A stretch of 64,000 bases of DNA from positions 62,460,424-62,524,423 of the forward strand of contig CM063500.1 of NCBI GenBank assembly GCA_032207245.1, read 5' to 3'. Positions 23,501 to 34,213 of this stretch are shown piece by piece. The stretch's first letter is position 1; the number at the start of each line of letters is the position of its first letter. This DNA comes from Pardosa pseudoannulata. Lineage: Eukaryota > Arthropoda > Arachnida > Araneae > Lycosidae. The notes under the pieces are model-generated. The model was given only the letters and a program-made list of their open reading frames with translations. It was not told the origin of the DNA and made no database searches. The position numbers were made by a program, and so were the translations under genes.

Positions 23501-26066
23501 AGTATTCGTATAAAGCGTATGTATGATTGTATGCATGACTTCCATCTTACTATACAACGGCCAGCTGCTAATAGTTCAAATTTGTATTTCGGAATGTTGT
23601 AACATTTAGTTGTGCACCTTACTTTCAGACTGCTATTATGAAATTCATGTGACAAAGTATTCTAATAAAGCGTATGCATGATTGTATGTATGACTTCCAT
23701 CTTACTATAAAACGGCCAGCTGCTGATAGTTCAAATTTGTATTTCGGATTGTTGTAACATTTAGTTGTACACCTTACTTTCTGACTGCAATATGAAATTC
23801 TTGTGACAAAGTATTCTAATAAAGCGTATGTATGATTGTATGTATGACTCCCATCTTACTATACAACGGCCAGCTGCTAATAGTTCAAATTTGTATTTCG
23901 GAATGTTGTAACATTTAGTTGTACACCTCACTTTCTGACTCCAATATGAAATTCATGTGACAAAGTATTCGAATGAAGCGTATGTATGAGACTTCCACCT
24001 TAGTATATAACGGCCAGCTGCTGATAGTTCAAATTTGTATTTTGGAATGTTGTAACATTTAGTTGTACACCTTACTTTCTGACTGCTATATGAAATTCAT
24101 GTGACAAAGTATTCGAATGAAGCGTATGTATGACTTCCACCTTAGTATATAACGGCCAGCTGCTGATAGTTCAAATTTGTATTTAGGAATGTTGTAACAT
24201 TTTGTTGTACATCTTACTTTCTGATTGCAATATGAAATTCAGGTGACTGACAAAGTATTCTAATAAAGCGTATGTATGATTGTATGTATGACTTCCACCT
24301 TAGTATATAACGGCCAGCTGCTGATAGTTCAAATTTGTATTTCGGAATGTTGTAACATTTAGTTGTACACCTTACTTTCTGACTGCAATATGAAATTCAT
24401 GTGACAAAGTATTCGAATAAAGCGTATGTATGATTGTATGTATGAATTCCATCTTACTATAAAACGGCCAGCTGCTGATAGTTCAAATTTGTATTTCGGA
24501 TTGTTGTAACATTTAGTTGTACACCTCACTTTCTGACTGCAATATGAAATTCATGTGACAAAGTATTCGAATGAAGCGTATGTATGATTGTATGTATGAC
24601 TTCCATCTTACTATACAACGGCCAGCTGCTGATAGTTCAAATTTGTATTTTGGAATGTTGTAACATTTAGTTGTACACCTTACTTTCTGACTGCTATATG
24701 AAATTCATGTGACAAAGTATTCTAATAAAGCGTATGTATGATTGTATGTATGACTTCCATCTTACTATACAACGGCCAGCTGCTAATAGTTCAAATTTGT
24801 ATTTCGGAATGTTGTAACATTTAGTTGTACACTTACTTTCTGACTGCTATATGAAATTCATGTGACAAAGTATTCTAATAAAGCGTATGTATGATTGTAT
24901 GTATGACTTCCATCTTACTATACAACGGCCAGCTGCTGATAGTTCAAATTTGTATTTTTGGAATGTTGTAACATTTAGTTGTACACCTTACTTTCAGACT
25001 GCAATATGAAATTCATGTGACAAAGTATTCGAATAAAGCGTATGTATGATTGTATGTATGACTTCCACCTTACTATACAACGGCCAGCTGCTAATAGTTC
25101 AAATTTGTATTTCGGAATGTTGTAACATTTAGTTGTACACCTTACTTTCTGACTGCAATATGAAATTCATGTGACAAAGTATTCTAATAAAGCGTATGTA
25201 TGATTGTATGTATGACTTCCATCTTACTATACAACGGCCAGCTGCTAATAGTTCAAATTTGTATTTTGAATGTTGTAACATTTAGTTGTGCACCTTACTT
25301 TCAGACTGCAATATGAAATTCATGTGACAAAGTATTCGAATAAAGCGTATGTATGATTGTATGTATGACTTCCATTTACTATACAACGGCCAGCTGCTAA
25401 TAGTTCAAATTTGTATTTCGGAATGTTGTAACATTTAGTTGTACACCTTACTTTCTGACTGCAATATGAAATTCATGTGACAAAGTATTCGAATAAAGCG
25501 TATGTATGATTGTATGTATGACTTCCATCTTACTATACAACGGCCAGCTGCTAATAGTTCAAATTTGTATTTCGGAATGTTGTAACATTTAGTTGTACAC
25601 CTTACTTTCAGACTGCAATATGAAATTCATGTGACAAAGTATTCGAATAAAGCGTATGTATGATTGTATGCATGACTTCCATCTTACTATACAACGGCCA
25701 GCTGCTGATAGTTCAAATTGTATTTTGGAATGTTGTAACATTTTAGTTGTACACCTTACTTTCTGACTGCTATATGAAATTCATGTGACAAAGTATTCTA
25801 ATAAAGCGTATTCATGATTGTATGTATGACTTCCATCTTACTATACAACGGCCAGCTGCTGATAGTTCAAATTTGTATTTTGGAATGTTGTAACAATTTA
25901 GTTGTAACACCTTACTTTCTTACTGCTATATGAAATTCATGTGACAAAGTATTCTAATAAAGCGTATGTATGATTGTATGTATGACTTCCGCTTTACTAT
26001 ACAACGGCCAGCTGCTGATAGTTCAAATTTTGTATTTTGGAATGTTGTAACATTTAGTTGTACAGG
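20525..26066 (+). repeat. 154-bp satellite array, about 37 copies
   Basis: CGGCCAGCTGCT or a clear variant recurs about 37 times, mostly every 154 bp. Shorter intervals of about 141-144 bp occur where an 11-12-bp TGATTGTATGTA segment is absent (for example ending at 21589, 22040, 22645, 22788, 24012 and 24153). Each unit contains CAAATTTGTATTT, GGAATGTTGTAACATTTAG, a CTTACTTTCTGACTG block and ATTC(T/G)AATAAAGCG. Units fall into at least two types: one with TATTTTGG and GACTGCTATATG, the other with TATTTCGG, CAGACTGCAATATG and TTCGAATAAAG. Units at the left edge are most damaged. No real coding region; minus-strand frames are repeat artefacts. Confidence 0.95.
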
Positions 26067-26255
26067 TAGATGTAGCCCTTAAACCTCAGGTGACTTATTT
26101 TGTCGGATTTACGTATATCTGCTTCATGGAACAACCTATATAGTTCAAAATTATGCCTGGGTCTCCACATTCCATTTTCATTTACAGGACCAAAGAATTT
26201 CAAAACAGCCTTTTGCTCAAAGATGGGCAGTTGTTCTGCCAATCCAAGTCTCAGA
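26063..26255 (-). pseudogene. LINE reverse-transcriptase C-terminal fragment
   Basis: Minus-strand frame LPIFEQKAVLKFFGPVNENG, MWRPRHNFELYRLFHEADI. It matches the segment just after the RT domain in arthropod RTE-like LINEs (FERK.LRKIFGPV..NG.WR.R.N.ELY). It abuts the end of the satellite array. Only about 60 codons remain. Confidence 0.65.
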
Positions 26256-26427
26256 TCTGTAGCTTAGCACAGATATAATGATAACTTTATTTAACAAAAT
26301 TTTTTGTACGTCTTTTAAATTATTTTGACTTTAGGAAAGCTCTTAGACCATGTAGATATTAATTAGCTGCAAGATTACGTTTCTTATTGACAGCTTTAAA
26401 TTTAAAAAAAAAATTCAATCCGTAGAT

Positions 26428-27102
26428 CAGTGATTCTCAACCTTTTTTAAGCTACCGTCCTTCTACGGTATCGAAAGTTGTTCAATGATCCCCCTATGAA
26501 GTCCAAATGTGTTCAACACCCCCCTTTGTAAAATCCGGTAATTTAAAGTGTTGGGTTGGAGAAGTGCTTAATTATAAGAGCCAAAATGTTTAAGTAATAT
26601 TCTTCAATGCAGTTACAAATCAATTCGTTACTGAGACAAGCTGAAGTAGCTCTCAAACGAATGCTGTGGACGAGTGGTTAGGTCGCTTAACTTTCTTTCC
26701 TGTGTTCGTGGGTTCGAATCTCACTGGGGTTTAGATGCTCGTAGCCGTTTGAAATCGATCTCAATAGCCTTCGTGTTGCAAAGAAGTAGACCATAGCAGT
26801 CCAAACTAAACCAAACGAATGTTGTTGATTAGTTATATTTTTCTGAATGTCAATCCAATTCCACGCAGACCATAGGGAATGAAAAATAACTGGTTCTGGT
26901 ATCACAGCGTGAGTTTGTTTTATTATTGGTAAAAATCGTGTAAATTAGATAAGTAATGTAATAAACTTATTTAGTATTTAAAAAATTAAGTTTGAAAGCC
27001 AAAACTTGCTCACATTGCCGCCCTACCGAAACAAGTTCACTGAACAACAGCATCTTCTCACTACCCCCCGGGAGCCGGTGTCACCTCCGTTGAAATCCAC
27101 TG
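26428..27102 (+). mobile_element. hAT-like (Charlie/MER5-type) non-autonomous element
   Basis: Left end CAGTGATTCTCAACC; right end, reversed, CAGTGGATTTCAACGG. The 8-bp flanks CCGTAGAT and CTCTAGGA are similar but imperfect. Internal sequence shows the CCCCC-rich subterminal pattern typical of this group. A SINE is nested at 26664-26811. Confidence 0.6.
26664..26811 (+). mobile_element. tRNA-derived SINE, copy 2, nested in a hAT-like element
   Basis: Box B is GGGTTCGAATCTC and the body has GTAGCCGTTTGAAATCG and GTAGACCATAGCAGTCCAAA. The flanks AACGAATG on both sides are the likely target duplication. Confidence 0.8.
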
Positions 27103-27104
27103 CT

Positions 27105-27269
27105 CTAGGACCATTACTCTGGACGTTGCGGTTCGTTTCGAACCTTCGCTGTGACGTCATTTTAAAGTCAGATTGCTGACATTATGTGAGCAAATTATCA
27201 AGCTGACGTCAAAGTGATGTCACAACGAAAGCTGGACCCATACTCGCAACGTCCAGAGTAAGCCCCTAG
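27105..27269. mobile_element. Short palindromic MITE
   Basis: A perfect 17-bp inverted repeat, TTACTCTGGACGTTGCG at 27114-27130 against 27245-27261, extends imperfectly to CTAGG on both sides. Inner arms with TGACGTCA-like motifs add further dyads. Family not assigned. Confidence 0.6.
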
Positions 27270-27967
27270 ATATTTAAAGCTTACTGGAGTTTTATTGAAA
27301 GACACATATTTGGTTTTGCTTTCCTTAGTAGTCAAAGACTTGAGGTCTACTCAGAGAAAACCTTTGCTTAAAAAAAAAAAACAACTCAATCTGAGCATTT
27401 GAAGGAATAGTCAGATTGTAGCTCTAAAAATGTAATATAATGTAAATGTAAAGGATGAAAATGTTAAAAATGCATAAATTATGAGCATAACATCTTGGGC
27501 ACATCAGACTTTCTTTAGTTTCAGTAGGCTTATACGGCAGTACTTTTTTAAGAATGTAGTCATTCCTTATTTTGAAACCGATTGGACTTAGATATTAAAT
27601 ATCAAAATTTTAAGTATATAGCTATTATAATATGTAGTTATACACCCCTCTTTTTGGTTAGAGTGTCTTCTGCATATGAAACAATTTTTTTAATTATAAA
27701 GTATATTCGTAGTGTGGAACGTAATAAGATTTCAGTATCTGTTGATAACGTTCTGCTCTTTATGGGGCTATCGGGAATACAAAAATAAAATCTGGTTTCA
27801 TTTAATTAATCAGAACATTTTTCTAATAAATCTCATTAAAATTACCTTTATAACCAATATTTTGTAATGCAAACTTCATGATGCATTTAATTTTTAACTT
27901 TTACACCTTTTGCTAAGTTCTTGAATTTTAAACATTGCTTGTAATTGATCAGTCATTATATCACATA

Positions 27968-28532
27968 CAGGGTGTTTCAAAAATGACCGGTATATTTGAA
28001 AAATCAATAAAAACTAAGCGGACAGTGATAGAAATTCACAGTTTATTGCAATATGCTTGGGACAATAGTAAATTTTCAGGCAGACAAACTTTAAAAATAG
28101 TTACAATATTCCACAACAGATGGCGCTGCTCTCTGGAAAAATCTAAACTACGATATTTGTCTATGGAGACTCTTAAAAGACCAGGTGTACCGCCACTATC
28201 GAGAAACAATTGAAAAACTGCAACAGTACATCTGTTCTGCATGTGAAGCCACCCCTCCTGAGACGTTTACCCGAGTTTTTGATAATTTCGTTCTGAGAAT
28301 AAGTACTCTATATTATTGCTGCGCACGGTGTATATCTTTAAAATATCGTAGTTTAGATTTTTCCAGACTGCAGCGTCATCTGTTGTGGAACATTGTAACT
28401 AATTTGGAAAGTTTGTAGGCCTAAAAATTTAATATTGTCCCAGGCATATTGAAATAAACTGTGTATTTCTATCACTGTGCGTTTAGTTTTTATTGATTTT
28501 TCAAATAAATCGGTCATTTTTGAAACACCCTG
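27968..28532 (+). mobile_element. Tc1/mariner-type element with long inverted repeats
   Basis: Ends CAGGGTGTTTCAAAAATGAC and its reverse complement lie next to TA dinucleotides. The inverted repeats run about 190 bp each (27968-28157 against 28336-28532), with matching landmarks such as ATAAAAACTAA, TTTATTGCAATATGC and GTTTAGATTTTTCCAGA. Between them is only a transposase tail remnant. Confidence 0.82.
28170..28337 (+). pseudogene. Mariner-type transposase C-terminal remnant
   Basis: Frame LLKDQVYRHYRETIEKLQQ, then ATPPETFTRVFDNFVLRI. The LK..I...I..IPPE...RVF.NF..R pattern is the C-terminus of mariner-like transposases. Everything upstream, including the catalytic domain, is missing. Confidence 0.6.
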
Positions 28533-28539
28533 TATTTAT

Positions 28540-29115
28540 GTCCCCACGGAGGATACAAACTTTACTTCACATCTCAACGGTTTAATCATAAGTCCACGTG
28601 AAATGTTTGCTTCATACTGAGGCATTTTTTAATATATTTTTTATTGTTAAAACTCTGATATAGTTATTTTCTTTTTTCTTTCTCCTAGTTATAATTTGTT
28701 TTATAATGATAGTTCTTGACTTATTAGATATTTTGGCATCCAAATTGTGGGCATAAATTGGCAACTTTCTGAAATTTTTCGTGAAATTGATGGCTTCTAT
28801 ATTAGGAATTTATGTATAACCTACGTCATCAAAAGCTAGATAATGTCTGTCACGATGATTGAGGAAAATCAGATTAGCCCTAGTTTCAATTAGCCCTCGT
28901 AGTTAAAAATTAGCCAGTAGCATTCCTGAGCAACCAATCAACAAACTATATATATTAGTCGCTGTGCACGGACCTGGCTTTGGTTGTACCAAAAAGTTAC
29001 GAAAGTACAGAGTGTCCAAAAAAAACGATGCAATTTTAGAACATGCTGAAATATTCCATAAAGTAGAAGTAATTATTTTTTACATACAGTACTTTATGTT
29101 ACAAAAATTCATTAG
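28540..29115. other. Region without recognised genes
   Basis: AT-rich. A motif ACAGAGTGTCCAAAAAAAAC near 29007 looks like a transposon end, but no partner end was found. Confidence 0.4.
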
Positions 29116-29120
29116 CCATT

Positions 29121-29848
29121 TACGAGGTGCATCCAGAAAGGAAGTGTCCCGATGTTTTCTTCTTTAAAGTAAAGGTAATTAGCCGTGTCAATTGCGCATG
29201 CGTAACAGATCTATGACGTATCAGTCATATGCCAGCTGGATAGTTCGCGACTTCTGCCAGTAGTGTGGTAACAGGGGTCCAAAATGGTAGCTCTAATTTC
29301 TCCTCCCGCCGAATGCAAGATTCGGTTGATGATCTTGAATGCACAAAGCATTGCTCCAATTGAAATTCATCGTCAGCTCTGCCAGGTATATGAGCTGAAA
29401 CTGATACCCTAAATCAAAATTCAAAGCACAGTATCAGCACTAATATTTCTGCTACTGTATCACGATGACGGCGACGAGTTTCTCGACAGGATCGTCACGG
29501 GGAATGAGACTTGGATTTCGCACTTTACCCCGGACACCAAGCAACTGTCAATGTATTGGTGTGTTATAGAGGATCTTTGGTCAGGACCAAATTCAAACAG
29601 ACGCTCTCGGTACGGAAAGGGATGTGCACTGTGTTTTGGGACAGAAAGGCTGGCTCCATTGATAGGCGGCAGAGTTCTGCGACAGAGGGATACAAAGATT
29701 GATCCCATAACACGACAAGTGTCTCAATTCTTCTGGTGGCTATGTTGAAAAATAGCTGAAACATTGCTGTACATGTTGCCAATATGAAAGTGTGAGTTCT
29801 TTTTTTCTTTTAAGAAGTAAGAAACTTACTTTTTGGATGAGCATCGTA
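29121..29848 (+). mobile_element. Mariner element 3, internally deleted
   Basis: The left end TACGAGGTGCATCCAGAAAG and the right end, reversed, TACGATGCTCATCCAAAAAG are imperfect inverted repeats with TA at the margin. It contains a broken transposase at 29284-29710. Confidence 0.8.
29284..29710 (+). pseudogene. Mariner transposase 3, deleted and frameshifted
   Basis: The N-terminus is MVALISPPAECKIRLMILNA, then IEIHRQLCQVYEL and a stop. After a large deletion it resumes DEFLDRIVTGNETWISHFTP and, in a shifted frame, KFKQTLSVRKGMCTVFWDRK. The second and third catalytic Asp regions are absent. In the first, TGDETW is changed to TGNETW, so the catalytic Asp is also lost. Confidence 0.82.
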
Positions 29849-29849
29849 T

Positions 29850-30540
29850 AATTATAAGTGCTATACATACAGTTAAAATAATTCATAATATGCAGTGTTC
29901 TAGGAAAATATTTTAGAAATGTTCTTGTCTACTTACTTTTTATAGAATGTACTCTATTTTGTTAAAGATATGTTGTATTTTTTGTAGATTTTAGTATATT
30001 ATAGATATTTTATAAACCATTTTTATCTTTTCATAAGAAAGCTGCTAGATGAATACTTGTTACTCTCTACTCCTGTAGCTGTATTTTTAATGGTGGATTA
30101 ATACCATGATATTCTTATAAACTATGTTTCTTTATTACTGTAATTTTTAGCCTACGATGTATACTATATATAACAGTGTTTTGATTAAAACATTTAAACT
30201 AGATATTTTGTTTGTATTTGAATTTAGCACGTATCAAACAAGAAAAAAATATATTTTGAGCATAATATCTCTGTGTGTCACGATTTTGTTGTTCACGTAT
30301 GAACTTATTACATGTATAAAAAACTTACTGCATAGATTTGTAATAAAAACCTGTATATCTGTGTACTGACTAGAACCTAAACTGAAGTTTGGATCCAGTC
30401 AGTGAAAAAAAAAAGAGAAAAACATCGCAGATTTTTTCTTCAAACATAGCACACAACTATTAATCAACCAATTTATGTCCTAGAATAACACATTTCATAT
30501 TTACATTTGGCCAGAGAACTAGTTCAACAATTTTTGAAAA
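29850..30540. other. AT-rich spacer downstream of cuticle gene 3
   Basis: No gene or repeat is recognised. Confidence 0.5.
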
Positions 30541-30559
30541 ATAGAAAGTAATTAAAATA

Positions 30560-30565
30560 TTTATT
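30560..30565 (-). terminator. Poly(A) signal of cuticle gene 3
   Basis: AATAAA on the minus strand, about 29 nt after the stop codon at 30594, the same spacing as in gene 2. Confidence 0.7.
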
Positions 30566-30593
30566 TAAAATAATTAGCTATTTACAGAACAAT

Positions 30594-33500
30594 TTAGTAT
30601 CCGTATCGGGCATATCCTAAACCTCCAAGGATACCAAGTCCAATTCCTCCGTATCCATTACCCACATTGCCGTAACATCCATATCCATATCCTGCATTGC
30701 CATAACCACCATTTCCATAACCAGCATTGCCATAGCCTCCATAACCGATGTTTCCATATCCACCGTATCCGAGTCCTACACCACCAGCGTATGGGGCATC
30801 AGAGACCATGAGTACTGCAGCGGGGTTCTGGTTGGCAGTTCCTGGCTCGTTGGACTTGACTTGGGCCCTGAATCCACCGTGATCGGCGACGTAATCGACC
30901 TGCCTCTTGACTCCTCGGGCATCGGTGAATCCGTAGCTTCCCTTCACGGCGTGACCACCGTTGCCTTCCTCCTGCCTGTACTGCTCTCCGTGCTTGTCCT
31001 TGATGTCATAGCCGAACTTGTAGGGTTGGGGAGCGTGATGGTGAACTGGTTCATGTACCTAAGAATATCAAACAGATTTCTATAAGTTAAATCCTAAGTA
31101 TGAATAGTCAAATACAATGATAGTAGAACGGTTAGTATTATCAGAGATTTTTATTTTATTAACTTTTAACAATAATATTTCATGTGTTTAATTTCATAAA
31201 AAAATATTAACTTTTATTTATAGTAGTTTTCCAGTATGTAAAAATTAACAATACTCCACGTTATTCCTGATCTTACAATTAAATTCGCTGAGTAAGTGGG
31301 AAAATTATTTCTGTCTTCGCTCTTGGGTTCACCTCTGTTCGAGCAGAGTGATTTTTTTGTATTTCCTTTGTCTGTTGTAGACTAGCAAAGATGTCCGTTT
31401 TAGCAGCTCTAAAATAAAGTTTTAATTAGACCTGTGCCGTTCTCTTCAATGTGGTCAGACTCCATCCTTCGTTATTACTCCTAGCTGATTTAGGTTTCTT
31501 CTTGCTCAGTACCCTAGGCAAGTAAAAACAATATAGGCTACATAATTATTGTGACTAAAGGACATTATTTTTACATATATGTACACACACACACAGAAAG
31601 AAAGCTAAAGAAAGAAGAGCAGAATAAATGAGATATAGTGAGATAAAATAAGTTAATGATAGAGGGAAGAGGGTAAAAGTAAAATGCGAGGGAGAAATTA
31701 AAAAAGAGAGAAAGAGATTAAGAAAGATAGAGAAAGAAGGAGAAAGAGAGAAAGAAAAGTAGAGGGATAAAGAAAGAAAGATAGAGTTAGAAAAAAGGAG
31801 AAAGAAAGATAAAGAAGGAGAAAGAAATATAGAGTTAGAAAGAAAGATAGAGTGAGAAAGAAAGATAGTGTGAGAAAGAAGAAGAAAGATAGATAGATAG
31901 AGTTAGAAAGAAAGATAGAGTGAGAAAGAAAGATAGTGTGAGAAAGAAGAAGAAAGATAGATAGATAGAGTTAGAAAGAAAGAGAAAGAAATAAAGATAC
32001 AGTTATAAAGAAGGCGAAAGAAAGATAGAGTGAGAAAGAAGTAGAAAGAAAGAAAGATAGAGTTGGAAAGAGGGAGAAAGAAAGAGTGAGAAAGAAGGAG
32101 AAAGAAAGAAAGAGAATCAGAGAGAGAGAAAGGAACGATAGGTTTAATTAAAGTAACACTAGGAAAAATACTAGTGGGTTACTAAATCTAAAAACAAAAC
32201 GAAAATTATATTTTCCTTGAATGCTGTTGAAGGATTTACAGCAATTTACTTTATTTGGAAGATAATACTTTGTTTAGGCAAAACAAAGTGAACTTTAATA
32301 AAAAGATAATTTGCTTGACGAAATGATAAACTTAGGATAAACAGTTCAGAAACTATACTGCACAATTGACCTATTTTCCCTAGATTTGAAATTCAGTACC
32401 AATATCATAATCAATATTTTATAGTGTAAAAAATTCCCTTATATAATTAAAAATTTCTTACCAAACTGGCTTCTGCCAGCACCATAAAAGCTGCAATTAC
32501 AAGCACCTGTGAAAAGGGAAATAGTGTTACGGAAAAATAAGATTTTTAATATAATATAAAAAATGTAATCTGAAGTCAAATTCATTTCGAGGCAGTTTTT
32601 AGTTAATTAAAAATACATTAAAACGTGTGATAGGAAAAAATATTCTTAAAATGATACATTTTACTATTTATTTAAAAAAAATTGTTGAAACCTTGTAATA
32701 TTATTTTTATTGCTTTTAAAGTAAATAAAATAAAATAATATTTAACGTTACGTAATAACACATATCTATAGAAAACAGAGAACATTATATGAAATTGTTT
32801 TTATATGTCTCATTTTATATATACTTATATGTAGAATTATTAAAATTGAAAAAAATTATATTTATTCTTCAGACCTACGTAAATGACTCAAAATACGTCA
32901 TAAATTGTTTTCTTATGAATTCTTATATATATAAAACTTTATTATGGTACTAATTTATTTCATGCTACTGCATTACGTAAAATTACTTCTATGTTATATA
33001 TTAGACATTATGTGCGGGTACATTTCACAGCGGAATTGTACCGGGAGCGGGGGTTTTGAGCGTCAATTTAGTTATTCAGTTAAATCTCAATAGATCAAAA
33101 ATTATTTAATTTTTTAACCAACTTTTTGTATTTTATATTGAAATATATAAACAAATGTATAAATAGAAATATATAAATAACAACCATAAGATAAACGTAA
33201 ACAACAAATATATTTTTTAGTGGATAAATTTATAATAGTATCGTAAATATGAAAAATCAAATAGAAAAAGTAGTATATAGTTTTAATTTTTTCGAATTAT
33301 GTTATATATAAACATTTTTATATTATGAAAAATGAAAAGAGCAATCCTAAAACTAATAATATAAAAACTAGTTTTTTGTCTAAATTTTTCCAAAATCTAT
33401 GTAGTAGACAAGAATATTCGGCTTCGTTTTCTTGTATATACCGTTATTTTTGTACCCACAAACAAACATGTTGTTACACTAACTCGTACTAGTACGTCAT

Positions 33501-33820
33501 CAGAGCTCAAGTATCAATCGTCAGAAAACGTACTAGTACGTGTCCCGCGATAAAGTATCAATCCTCAGAAATCGTATTAGTACGTGTCCCACATACAATG
33601 TGTCATTTATAACACATTGTATTAAAAGTAAATTAATTTTTTAAATTACTCTATAATTATGTTATCCTACTTGCTGAATTTCATTTATCAAAGTATAACA
33701 TTTTCGTATTAATTCTTCAACAAACGGAAATAATTCAAAGTAAATTGTTTTCAAAATATGTATTATTGTGAGCTTATTACAGTACATTACTGAAGGGTTA
33801 ATACAAACCTTAGAGAACAT
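30594..33820 (-). CDS. Gly/Tyr-rich RR cuticular protein, paralogue 3 (three exons)
   Basis: Secreted cuticle protein of 173 aa. Exons are 33820-33809, 32506-32462 and 31058-30594, both introns phase 0. Signal peptide and RR region match the paralogues (GSYGFTDARGVKRQVDYVAD), with KSNEPG in place of KTNEPG. The Gly-rich tail is 10 residues (one decamer) shorter and more diverged: GYGNGG, a Cys in GYGCYG, and NVGNGYGGIG. The frame is open with a TATA box and poly(A) signal, so it is probably expressed, but its tail appears to be drifting. Intron 1 is about twice as long as in the others because of an insertion at 33003-33600. Intron 2 holds a large polypurine tract. A Helitron and a piggyBac lie immediately upstream of the promoter. 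Confidence 0.92.
31059..31560. other. Start of intron 2 of cuticle gene 3, with possible insertion
   Basis: After about 200 bp shared with the other paralogues, 31290-31540 is unrelated and less AT-rich, with an AATAAAGTTTT motif. It could be a solo LTR fragment, but ends and target duplication were not identified. Confidence 0.3.
31565..32135 (+). repeat. Polypurine (GAAA/GATA) microsatellite in intron 2 of cuticle gene 3
   Basis: About 570 bp of AGAAAGAAAGATAGAGTTAG-type repeats, almost all purine on the plus strand, so pyrimidine in the transcript of the minus-strand gene. It contains an internal duplicated block (around 31855-31910 and 31915-31970). Confidence 0.92.
32140..32345. promoter_or_regulatory. 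Intronic block conserved with cuticle gene 2
   Basis: Counterpart of 12733-12965, including AAATACTAGTGGGTTAC and the ACTTTGTTT..AAAACAAAGT dyad. Not found in gene 1. Confidence 0.4.
33003..33603. mobile_element. Insertion of about 600 bp in intron 1 of cuticle gene 3
   Basis: Both other paralogues lack this segment; their intron reads straight from TATATTA to ATAAC.CATTG. The ends are roughly inverted (GACATTATGTGCGGGTAC against, reversed, GACACATTGTATGTGGGACA). Near the right end a 44-bp unit is repeated with the palindrome ACGTACTAGTACGT (33515-33595). No coding capacity; class unknown. Confidence 0.6.
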
Positions 33821-33877
33821 TTTGTTTGGTTATCCACTGCTACAAAGAGCTAATAACACTCATACGTAATGTGCCTC

Positions 33878-33885
33878 TATTTATA
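33878..33885 (-). promoter_or_regulatory. TATA box of cuticle gene 3
   Basis: TATAAATA on the minus strand at the same distance from the ATG (33820) as in genes 1 and 2. The TCAGT initiator of the paralogues is not conserved here. Confidence 0.7.
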
Positions 33886-34062
33886 CCCAAAAGTCAATAA
33901 ATGAAACTGAGATTAAATATCATGCATGATTAATTTTGTGTTTCATTTCTACTTTTGTAATATCTTTAAAATAAAAGAATTTAGATTCAGGTTCAGGTTG
34001 TTTTCAAATCGAAATTTTTATAAAAGCTAAAATAGAAAGAATTTCTGTTTCCTGCATTTTAA

Positions 34063-34213
34063 TCCCCTGTATAATAATATCCTAAGTTATTTTTCCGTCT
34101 GTCCTCGAATTTATGATGTAGTTGGACATGGAATGGATAGAGGCAGCCATATTGGATTCTTGAAAGGTTAGCAAAAACGTTCGAAATCCACACTTATCCC
34201 TCATTTTCGAGAT
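34063..34213 (+). mobile_element. HelA Helitron 5' part, upstream of cuticle gene 3
   Basis: Begins TCCCCTGTATAATAATA, then the family body (GTCTGTCCTCGAATTTATG, GGAATGGATAGAGGCAGCC). The paralogous sites in genes 1 and 2 read TTTTAATATAAG without it, so insertion was between A and T. The element is broken at 34214 by a piggyBac. Confidence 0.8.

Noticed and set aside
20525..26066. Regular repeats resembling a CRISPR array
   Set aside because: The whole 154-bp unit repeats, without unique spacers, and the genome is animal.
27110..27262. TGACGTCA motifs as CRE-type regulatory sites
   Set aside because: They sit inside a palindromic MITE; similar TGACGTCA motifs recur in the Helitron bodies, so they are element sequence without evidence of regulation.
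29460..29782. Overlapping minus-strand frames at mariner 3
   Set aside because: They are antisense to the recognisable TGNETW and FWDRK motifs on the plus strand.
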